Below are positions 15,053 to 20,528 of a stretch of DNA of 20,528 bases, one piece after another (the stretch's first letter is position 1; every line of letters starts with the position of its first letter). The notes below the pieces were generated by a model. It had not been told where the DNA came from, made no database searches, and saw only the letters and a program-made list of their open reading frames with translations. This DNA is from a virus. Made by a program: the position numbers and the translations under genes. The stretch spans positions 1-20,528 of the IMG/VR virus record IMGVR_UViG_3300033146_002583; one strand, written 5' to 3'.

Positions 15053-15739
15053 TTATACTAATTGTGTGAGGTAACTGGTCATTCTTGTTGGCTCACGTTC
15101 TTCGTCGAGTTGCTCATCTTCGATTTCTTCATCGAGACGATTTTCCTCTTTAGATTCGTCAACTGAAACGATTGATTCACCAAGAACTTCAAGTTTTGAT
15201 TTAAATTCTTCTGCATCACCATTGAAAGTGATTGTTTTTGCTACTTCGCGGAATTTCTCTTGATCTGATTCTACTTCAAATTCAGCAGCAATTCCTTCAA
15301 CGATCTTCTCAACTTTAAGAGCTTCAAGTTCTTTACGAGCTTCGATAAGTTCTTCAGTCTGAGAATTAATAGTTGCTTTTGCTTCTTCAAGTTCAGCTTC
15401 ATTTGAAATACTGTCGTCTGATAATTTCATATTGAAATCATTTACAACACCTTCAAAAACGCTAAGAACTTTTTGTGCTGTTTGTACTTTAACAGCATCT
15501 TCAATCTGTTGCTCATTTTCTTGAGTAAACTCTTCAACAAAGTATGTAAGATATTCATCTAATTTAGTAGTGAGTGTATCTTTAAATTCACTGATTTCTA
15601 CTTTATTAGATTCTTCAAGTTCTGTTTCTTTTGCTTCGATAGCAGCATTAACAGCACTTTCAAACATAGCGGTCATTTCGAGTTTAACCTCATCATTGAG
15701 CAGCTCAGAATTGATCTTTTCGAAAAGCTGGTCTAGCAT
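15053..15739 (-). CDS. 22: Prohead scaffold core protein gp22
   Basis: This internal scaffold directs gp23 assembly and is digested by gp21. The 228 residues are Glu- and Lys-rich, helical and almost free of Cys and Trp, as in T4 gp22 (which is about 40 residues longer). Coiled-coil stretches lie at about 30-110 and 115-160, and the C-terminus TRMTSYLTQLV resembles the short conserved C-terminal tail of T4 gp22. AGGAGA precedes the ATG. It lies between the gp67-like gene and gp23, and a late promoter stands directly upstream. Confidence 0.9.
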   Translation of the reverse strand: MLDQLFEKINSELLNDEVKLEMTAMFESAVNAAIEAKETELEESNKVEISEFKDTLTTKLDEYLTYFVEEFTQENEQQIEDAVKVQTAQKVLSVFEGVVNDFNMKLSDDSISNEAELEEAKATINSQTEELIEARKELEALKVEKIVEGIAAEFEVESDQEKFREVAKTITFNGDAEEFKSKLEVLGESIVSVDESKEENRLDEEIEDEQLDEEREPTRMTSYLTQLV

Positions 15740-15805
15740 GATGTGTTCTCCTATTGTTTGTGTTAAAATTGGATTATTAAATCCATAATTACTTATAACT
15801 AAAAT

Positions 15806-15813
15806 TATTTATA
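15806..15813 (-). promoter_or_regulatory. T4-type late promoter motif TATAAATA for 22-23
   Basis: An exact TATAAATA on the minus strand lies in the 101-base gap before gene 22, giving a leader of about 60 bases. A small hairpin (TGGATT at 15770-15775, AATCCA at 15780-15785) falls in that leader. This position suits strong late expression of scaffold and capsid. Confidence 0.75.
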
Positions 15814-15840
15814 ATATCAGTTAAAATATTAGATTTTATG

Positions 15841-16125
15841 TTACTCTTCTTCTTTTTCAAATGGATTTTTCTTCTTTTTCTTCTTTTTAGGTTTTTCTTC
15901 ATCTTCATCAGAGTCATCAGATTCACCTTTTTCTTCTGAATCTTCATCAGAATCTTCTTTTTTAGTAAAAGGATTCTTTTTCTTCTTTTTCTTATCCTTC
16001 TTCTCATCTTTTTCTTCAGAGTCATCTTTTTTCTTAAATTGCTCTGGAACTTCACCTTCGAGTACGTCACGTAATTCAACAGTACCCTCGAGTAAACCTA
16101 CATACATCTCTAATTTATCTTTCAT
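15841..16125 (-). CDS. Highly charged prohead core protein, gp67-like
   Basis: This 94-residue protein has a short hydrophobic N-terminus (MKDKLEMYVGLLEG) and then alternating Lys-rich and Asp/Glu/Ser-rich blocks. Two copies of a Lys6-7-NPF-x-K module stand at about 45-56 and 80-91. T4 gp67, a small prohead core protein, likewise ends in a long acidic and lysine-rich tail. L-L-E/G at residues 11-14 fits the gp21 cleavage rule. In T4, gene 67 precedes 68 and 21; here the gene stands between 21 and 22, so orthology is by type, not by place. GAGGA precedes the ATG. Confidence 0.7.
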   Translation of the reverse strand: MKDKLEMYVGLLEGTVELRDVLEGEVPEQFKKKDDSEEKDEKKDKKKKKKNPFTKKEDSDEDSEEKGESDDSDEDEEKPKKKKKKKNPFEKEEE

Positions 16126-16130
16126 GATTT

Positions 16131-16808
16131 TTATCCTCGATTTGAAATTGTGTTAAGGAAATCCTCAAACACTTTTTTAGTAGCATTGACGATATCTTCC
16201 TTAGCATATTCGTCGAGTTTATCTTTTAAATCTTCAACTTCTTTTTCTACCAAAATACCATTTTCCATAACCCATTCAGTATTACTTTCGAGAATACCAT
16301 TAACGAATGCATCAGGGGCACTTGGATCAGCAACAATATCAACAGTAATTAAACGGAAATCGTTTTGAACAACATTTTCCTTTAATGTACCAACTCCACG
16401 TGTACTAACCCCTAATTTAACACCAGACTCAATTAATGATTTAGCAATTTGACCCATTGGTGTATCCATAACTAATGATTTACCAATACCATTTTTGCCT
16501 TCCATTTTGAGTTCTTTAATAAGGTGGGAAACACGATCTAAATTGATTTCTGTTGTGTTTGGGTGACCTAATTCACCCATTGCGCGATTAGATGAAATTC
16601 TTGATTTTGTAAAATTAGCGACTTGTCCTTCTAATACTTTATGCGGATAAGTTCTACCATTACCATTTTTAACATCTGCTTGAAGATATGGTCCTGTGAT
16701 ATAGAAATTCTTTTTAGAAGCTTTACCTTCTTCGAGACTTTCTTCTTCAATGATCTCGTTTGTGATAGATGCTAAATCACAATCTTCTGTTATAATAAGT
16801 TGACTCAT
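16131..16808 (-). CDS. 21: Prohead maturation protease gp21
   Basis: This serine protease cleaves scaffold and capsid proteins after [LI]-x-E inside the prohead. The 225 residues match T4 gp21 in length. After FYITGPYLQADVKNGNGRTYP (about 35-55), the catalytic His is in GELGHP (H82) and the nucleophile in GVSTRGVG (S135). VDIVADPSAPDAFVN (156-170) carries the conserved PSAPDA motif. The N-terminal IIEEESLEEGK offers self-cleavage sites. The order protease, small core protein, scaffold, capsid is the T4 order apart from the inserted core gene. Confidence 0.94.
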   Translation of the reverse strand: MSQLIITEDCDLASITNEIIEEESLEEGKASKKNFYITGPYLQADVKNGNGRTYPHKVLEGQVANFTKSRISSNRAMGELGHPNTTEINLDRVSHLIKELKMEGKNGIGKSLVMDTPMGQIAKSLIESGVKLGVSTRGVGTLKENVVQNDFRLITVDIVADPSAPDAFVNGILESNTEWVMENGILVEKEVEDLKDKLDEYAKEDIVNATKKVFEDFLNTISNRG

Positions 16809-16832
16809 ATTTAATCCTCTAATTTTTCGGGT

Positions 16833-17075
16833 TTATTTGACTAATTTTTCAAGTTTTTTATATTCAGGGTTTGTTTTAACCACAACATCTGATTTCTTTG
16901 CGATTACATTCCCTTTGCCTACTTTGACCGATATATCTCCATTACTTCTAATATCCAGAATTTCACCTTTTATTACTTTACCTAGTAATGCATCATATCT
17001 ATTGGCATTTTTAATAATAACAATTTCGCCAGATTTCATTTTACTTTCAGCAAATAATTCTAAAAAACTTTTCAT
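16833..17075 (-). CDS. Small prohead-core-like protein (position of gp68)
   Basis: I start at ATG 17073-17075 (80 residues, MKSFLELFAESKMKSGE), preceded by AAGAGG at a 12-base spacing. An upstream start at 17100-17102 would add nine residues and overlap the acidic ORF by 20 bases. The N-terminus resembles capsid-targeting peptides of T4 (F-A-E/S; the rule prefers L or I at the first place). The rest (GEIVIIKNANRYDALLGKV, then DISVKVGKG) looks like a small beta barrel. It sits where T4 has gene 68, directly ahead of 21. Sequence similarity to gp68 is not established. Confidence 0.6.
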   Translation of the reverse strand: MKSFLELFAESKMKSGEIVIIKNANRYDALLGKVIKGEILDIRSNGDISVKVGKGNVIAKKSDVVVKTNPEYKKLEKLVK

Positions 17076-17082
17076 AATATTA

Positions 17083-17181
17083 TTAGTCCTCTTTTTCATC
17101 ATCTAAATTTTCATCATCAATCTCATCTTCGATTTCTTCAGCTGCGGCAATAATTGCGTTGGATAATTCTTTATTTGGCAT
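17083..17181 (-). CDS. 32-residue acidic protein
   Basis: This short ORF reads MPNKELSNAIIAAAEEIED and ends DDENLDDEKED. It starts with a short helix and finishes as an acidic tail. Evidence for translation is a perfect AAGGAG eight bases before the ATG and a late promoter 34 bases upstream. It overlaps the longest frame of the next gene, so the two may be coupled. It stands where T4 has the acidic gene 67. A role as a minimal core protein is inference. Confidence 0.65.
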   Translation of the reverse strand: MPNKELSNAIIAAAEEIEDEIDDENLDDEKED

Positions 17182-17214
17182 TAGTTAATCTCCTTATTAG
17201 TTAATTTATACCGT

Positions 17215-17222
17215 TATTTATA
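17215..17222 (-). promoter_or_regulatory. T4-type late promoter motif TATAAATA for prohead genes
   Basis: An exact TATAAATA on the minus strand sits in the 44-base gap after the 239-residue gene. The predicted start near 17209 leaves a leader of about 28 bases to the acidic ORF and places AAGGAG properly within it. Confidence 0.75.
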
Positions 17223-17225
17223 TAA

Positions 17226-17945
17226 TTAAAAATCTAAGATTCTTTTACAGTTGAAGATCGCATAACAAGGATCTTCAGAAGCTGTACCGTCCGTCTTTAA
17301 TAAAGGTGTATCATCTACTAAAGCTACAGTTATTTTTTCACCTAAACGTGATGATAATTGTAATTTAGATAAATTGTTAGTGTCAGCATCTGCATATCTA
17401 AATCGTACCTCAATCATCTTGCCGTGGAACAAATTGTCCTGACTAAACTCAACAGTGTACCACGGTGAGTTTGATTGTAATAATAATTGTTGTATTGAAT
17501 AATAAGATTGTGATATAGCAGGAACTACTCTACCATATGCTGGAACATATTTCCAAATTGTAAATGTTAATGGATTGTTTTCTAAATCAACGTCACTCGA
17601 AAATCTTGTTACAATCGAAGTAATTATTAATTTATATCCTTCATATGGAGCACAAGTAAATATAGACGATTGTGCTTCACCTTCAGCAGGCCAATCCGCT
17701 GTTGCTGCAAAATCATGAGTTGAAATCATTAACGATTCGGGGACCATTGGTTGATTCATTTTCGTAAATAAATGCTTATATTCTGAAGGATCAGGTACAT
17801 GAGATTTGAGAATAAAACCTTGTCCTGTATTACAATAGAAATATAATTTATTTCCTTCATAACCCATAAATATTTCGAGATTTTTAATACTTCTATAATT
17901 TAATAATTCTTTAACTGGGGTATTAATTGTTGTAAAATTAGACAT
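17226..17945 (-). CDS. Unknown late (probably virion) protein, 239 residues
   Basis: This protein starts MSNFTTINTPVKELLNYRS and shows alternating strands rich in Tyr, Phe and Ser (KLYFYCNTGQGFILK, FTIWKYVPAYGRVV, SPWYTVEFSQ), consistent with a beta-structured virion component. No family is recognised and no signal peptide or membrane segment is seen. GGAGA precedes the ATG, 3 bases after the 468-residue gene. In T4 the portal gene 20 occupies this place; this protein is far too short and has no portal features. Confidence 0.75.
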   Translation of the reverse strand: MSNFTTINTPVKELLNYRSIKNLEIFMGYEGNKLYFYCNTGQGFILKSHVPDPSEYKHLFTKMNQPMVPESLMISTHDFAATADWPAEGEAQSSIFTCAPYEGYKLIITSIVTRFSSDVDLENNPLTFTIWKYVPAYGRVVPAISQSYYSIQQLLLQSNSPWYTVEFSQDNLFHGKMIEVRFRYADADTNNLSKLQLSSRLGEKITVALVDDTPLLKTDGTASEDPCYAIFNCKRILDF

Positions 17946-17948
17946 TAA

Positions 17949-19355
17949 TTATTCTCCAATTTTTTCATAATGAAAACGAGGTTCAACAAAAATCTTTGCA
18001 GTTTGTGAATCATTTGCATCTTGATAATAAACATATAATTGACTATCTCTATCTAATAAAATTCGTTCTGGTTTAGAATAGTCATATTCAATTGTAATAA
18101 CTTTACTTTCCCCAAATGTGTAAATTCCAAGAAACTGTTCAATTTGTTTTGTTTCAGAATTTAATAACATCAAATTAACATTTGATTTAGGAGAATGTTT
18201 GTCTTGACGAATAACAAGTTTTTTTAATGTAGATTCACTAAATGTACAAACCATAAAAGCTAACGATTTATTTAATGCTGTAATATTATCTGTAGCTTCT
18301 ACATGGTATAAATTACCATTTGTGTATTTTTGGGTGTCAGACCCATAAAATGATATTGATCCTTTATCTGGTTTACGAATAAATAAACCATAATAATCAC
18401 CTTGAATTAATTTCCAATCATTTCGTGAAGCGCCATATTGCATTTTACATGGAGTAATTCGTTTGGTATCATTTTGTATTGTGAATGTTTTATAATCTCG
18501 ATTGTCATCTAATGTTAAAATATCCCCAATAGAATTATAATTTGGGTTAGTTCCTAAATGAACTAACGATACTTCAGAACTGATATGAGTATTATCGATA
18601 TTTGTGATAATTTGAACTTTATCTAAATAAGTCCAATGTGTCCAACAAGAACTTAAATTTTTAAAACAAAAACTAACAATATTTTCCCAATCAACAACAT
18701 CTTTATTATAAAAAATGTCTTTATTAAAATGTTTATTTTCCCATTGATCGTCATCGAATGAGGAAAAATCAACTGTCGCAATTTGTCCAATATTATCTTT
18801 AATAATTAATTGCCAGCGAGAATCTTCATCTTCTGTTTGCCACATAAAATCGAAAGCTGCAAGATCTTTCCAATTTTGGTTTTCAGCAAAATGATAAGAA
18901 ACATAATATCCTTCAGCTCGAGAGTTTACTCTCATTCCAACACAATAACCACCATCATAATCTTCCCAATCAACTGTTTGAACCCAAATACGATCAGAAT
19001 TACTAGATTCCCAAGCTGCTTGCGCGTCAGTGGTTGAGGTATAATTACAATCATCAATAATCGTTATTTCTTCAGAATCTGGAAATGATCCTTTTGTGAG
19101 AAATTTAACATTGTTTACATTATCAAATGTTGCTTTAAAAACTTGCATTATTCCATCATGATCATCGTTATAAGATAAAGTATGCACAATATCTTTTTCG
19201 TATGTTTGAGAAATAGCAAAGTTTTTAGGTAAAACATGAAAATATGAACTAGAACCACGTTCAGGAACATTAAATTCATAATGTTGGTCTGTCATATAAC
19301 TATTTGAATTTGCTACACCATCAAATGTATCTTCGTCTGTTCTTAAAACACCCAT
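17949..19355 (-). CDS. Virion or adsorption protein with possible carbohydrate-binding-type domain
   Basis: This 468-residue protein is aromatic and Asp-rich. Residues about 95-240 (IIDDCNYTSTTDAQAAW, WEDYDGGYCVGMRVNS, WKDLAAFDFMWQTE, SRWQLIIKDNIGQIATV) look like a jelly-roll of the type found in carbohydrate-binding modules, with buried Trp and a 'DGG' turn. The rest has further beta-strand segments. The position beside fibre genes suggests a surface or receptor-contact role. The domain call is from pattern only. No signal peptide is seen. AAGGAA precedes the ATG. Confidence 0.6.
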   Translation of the reverse strand: MGVLRTDEDTFDGVANSNSYMTDQHYEFNVPERGSSSYFHVLPKNFAISQTYEKDIVHTLSYNDDHDGIMQVFKATFDNVNNVKFLTKGSFPDSEEITIIDDCNYTSTTDAQAAWESSNSDRIWVQTVDWEDYDGGYCVGMRVNSRAEGYYVSYHFAENQNWKDLAAFDFMWQTEDEDSRWQLIIKDNIGQIATVDFSSFDDDQWENKHFNKDIFYNKDVVDWENIVSFCFKNLSSCWTHWTYLDKVQIITNIDNTHISSEVSLVHLGTNPNYNSIGDILTLDDNRDYKTFTIQNDTKRITPCKMQYGASRNDWKLIQGDYYGLFIRKPDKGSISFYGSDTQKYTNGNLYHVEATDNITALNKSLAFMVCTFSESTLKKLVIRQDKHSPKSNVNLMLLNSETKQIEQFLGIYTFGESKVITIEYDYSKPERILLDRDSQLYVYYQDANDSQTAKIFVEPRFHYEKIGE

Positions 19356-19366
19356 TATATAATTCC

Positions 19367-19711
19367 TTAAATTGTAGTAAATTCAACACCTGAAATATAA
19401 ACTGACATATCAGCATGTTGAGCTGTTACATAAATTTTATCTCCAGTGTTTAATACAATTGATAATCCAGTAAACAATTTTGATTCTTCATCATTAACTA
19501 ATGCATTTAAAAATACATAATGACTTGCTCCTAAAGTTTCGCCTGAAGGAACAATAGCAATTGAAATTCGTCTATTTGACGAATAATGATTAGTTAGCAT
19601 TATTTCTTTTATGACAACTTTTGGTTGGGAAACAGTATAAACCAAATCATCTTGATTTGCTGTTGTAATATAATGCTGTGTTAATTTTATAGGAGTAGCA
19701 GTTAAAGCCAT
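19367..19711 (-). CDS. Small beta-sandwich virion protein
   Basis: This 114-residue protein follows a common phage virion pattern: Y-x-V near 25, IKEIMLTNHYSSNRRISIAI, VPSGETLGASHYVF, then LNTGDKIYVTAQ and a final VYISGVEFTTI. Such domains appear as tail or head decoration or fibre-associated proteins in T4-like and other myoviruses. The start overlaps the stop of the collagen-like gene by one base (TAATG), so it is translationally coupled to it. The partner may be that fibre. Confidence 0.65.
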   Translation of the reverse strand: MALTATPIKLTQHYITTANQDDLVYTVSQPKVVIKEIMLTNHYSSNRRISIAIVPSGETLGASHYVFLNALVNDEESKLFTGLSIVLNTGDKIYVTAQHADMSVYISGVEFTTI

Positions 19712-20142
19712 TAGTTAAGTCCCATCCATAATAATGTTTCGATTTTTTGTAAACGTAAATCTAAATCGTCAATTTCATCGTGTGTATGATTTAATTGTGA
19801 ATATCTCGCATCCCCTCGAGTATTATTTAAATATTGAGTGTGATCGTCATCCATTAATCCAGCTAATGTTCCGTGATCTCCCCCAGCGCCGCCGCCAAAT
19901 GAGCCAATAGGTGAACCCCATGTTCCACCAGATTTTTGATAATATTCGTTTGTTGTAGTATTAATATATAGATCAGTATTTTTACCTAATGAATCACTTG
20001 GTGCTGTCGTTCCGTTGTGAATCATCGATCCATCAGCGCCATCTTGTCCATCAGCGCCATCAATACCATCTTGACCTTGTGGACCTTGATCACCTCTAGT
20101 TCCTTTTAAACTAACAACTAAAAGGTTAGAACCATCATCCAT
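19711..20142 (-). CDS. Collagen-like fibre protein
   Basis: This 143-residue protein has about eight Gly-x-y triplets at residues 13-38 (GTRGDQGPQGQDG, then GADGQDGADG), which form a trimeric collagen-like helix. A globular part follows (TDLYINTTTNEYYQKSGG), a GGGAGGDHG turn, the motif DDDHTQYLNNTRGDARY common in phage fibres, NHTHDEI, and a heptad-like C-terminus (LDLRLQKIETLL). It is likely a homotrimeric tail or whisker-type fibre. The start lies 8 bases inside the end of the upstream gene. Confidence 0.75.
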   Translation of the reverse strand: MDDGSNLLVVSLKGTRGDQGPQGQDGIDGADGQDGADGSMIHNGTTAPSDSLGKNTDLYINTTTNEYYQKSGGTWGSPIGSFGGGAGGDHGTLAGLMDDDHTQYLNNTRGDARYSQLNHTHDEIDDLDLRLQKIETLLWMGLN

Positions 20143-20528
20143 TGTTTCTATTGTGACTGGTGCCTGATGTGATGTCTGCTGTGACCCTTGCCAGCACCAA
20201 ATACGGACCAGCTTCTAAGAATTCTAACTCTCCATTTGAGTTTGCAAATTTAGAATTTGCAAATCTAGGTCCATCTAAATTAACAGTGATTGGTGTAGCG
20301 GTTAATTGTTGACCACCATACCAATCACCTAGCTCATACGCATCTAAAGGTATAGAAGTAGCAGCACCACCAACAAAATTGATAGTAACATCACCTGTAC
20401 CGGGATCTGCACCAGTCCAAGAAAGACTAACATCAGTTCCTGGTAATATTTTAGTGATTAGGGCTTCGCCCGTAGTGTTTGTATCTATATCACTACGGGC
20501 GACTGACCCATCTCTAACTTCTCTAGTA
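20135..20528 (-). CDS. Tail-fibre-like protein, partial (N-terminus beyond right edge)
   Basis: An open frame enters from the right edge (first full codon at 20527) and ends at a TGA at 20135-20137, giving 130 residues. The start (TREVRDGSVARSDIDTNT) contains the REVRDGSVARSD motif that I know from repetitive phage tail proteins. A beta-rich C-terminus (SLSWTGADPG, VTINFVGGAA, LEAGPYLVLARVTADI) follows. The gene overlaps the collagen-like gene by 8 bases. Its true length and N-terminal domains cannot be seen. Confidence 0.75.
   Translation of the reverse strand, partial: TREVRDGSVARSDIDTNTTGEALITKILPGTDVSLSWTGADPGTGDVTINFVGGAATSIPLDAYELGDWYGGQQLTATPITVNLDGPRFANSKFANSNGELEFLEAGPYLVLARVTADITSGTSHNRNNG
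20466..20502. repeat. GC-rich 12-bp perfect inverted repeat in fibre gene
   Basis: TCGCCCGTAGTG (20466-20477) and CACTACGGGCGA (20491-20502) pair perfectly across 13 bases. It lies inside codons for the SVARSDID motif. An overlapping short hairpin, GGGC-TTC-GCCC (20461-20471), shares bases with one arm, so the two are mutually exclusive. No T run follows. Confidence 0.75.

Noticed and set aside
15789-16079. Second long minus-strand frame, very Lys/Arg-rich, overlapping the charged core protein
   Set aside because: It is a shadow of repeated AAG/GAA codons read one base off, and has no ribosome site. Frameshifting on its A-rich runs is possible but unsupported.
16837-17106. Plus-strand 89-codon hydrophobic frame
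   Set aside because: It is the complement of the gp68-position gene, with no ribosome site or promoter on that strand.
1-20528. tRNA genes, CRISPR arrays, insertion sequences, homing endonucleases
   Set aside because: No cloverleaf, spaced repeat array, transposase or GIY-YIG/HNH motif was seen.

Overview
The window is a stretch of a lytic, T4-like myovirus genome (Caudoviricetes). It carries late-head genes recognisable as T4 21-22-23 and the replication, recombination and late-transcription genes uvsY, uvsW, 55, 47, 46, uvsX, 41, rnh and 61. Every supported gene is on the minus strand, so transcription runs from right to left. The DNA is strongly AT-rich, most genes have clear AGGAG/AAAGGA-type ribosome sites, and spacing is tight with many short overlaps. 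Sequence similarity to T4 is clear at motif level but distant, so this is a divergent relative, not a close T4 cousin. The host cannot be named. Near-consensus sigma70 promoters (TTGACA-N17-TAAAAT type) point to a bacterium with ordinary sigma70 recognition.

Right part (20528 to 17226): virion accessory genes. These are the 3' end of a large repetitive tail-fibre-like protein, a collagen-like fibre protein, a small beta-sandwich protein, a 468-residue protein with a possible carbohydrate-binding-type domain, and an unrecognised 239-residue protein. In T4 the portal gene 20 sits directly upstream of 67-68-21; here these proteins occupy that place.

Centre right (17222 to 13558): head assembly. 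A late promoter (TATAAATA) precedes a 32-codon acidic ORF, a small gp68-like gene, the prohead protease gp21 and a charged core protein of gp67 type. A second late promoter precedes the scaffold gp22 and the major capsid protein gp23. A strong intrinsic terminator closes the block.

Centre (13500 to 10508): a control region with a late and a sigma70 promoter, then a possible capsid-targeted protein, the recombination mediator UvsY, an internally duplicated unknown protein, and the helicase UvsW.

Left part (10505 to 1): a sigma70 promoter drives late sigma factor gp55 and the Mre11/Rad50-like pair gp47/gp46, joined by 4-base overlaps. A late promoter then precedes three unknown small genes and the RecA-like UvsX. 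A sigma70 promoter embedded in a 12-bp inverted repeat precedes the helicase gp41, a nucleotidyltransferase-fold protein, an unknown protein, RNase H, a Cys-rich small protein, primase gp61, an FmdB-type zinc ribbon protein and a DUF5662-like protein that runs off the left edge.

Together, gp41/gp61/RNase H serve lagging-strand synthesis, and UvsX/Y/W with gp46/47 serve recombination-dependent replication. gp55 directs host RNA polymerase to the TATAAATA late promoters that lie ahead of the head genes. The most interesting signals are the intergenic enrichment of the late motif, the inverted repeats at gp41 and before uvsX, the capsid-targeting-like N-terminus beside uvsY, the duplicated protein beside uvsW, and the rearranged prohead core region.
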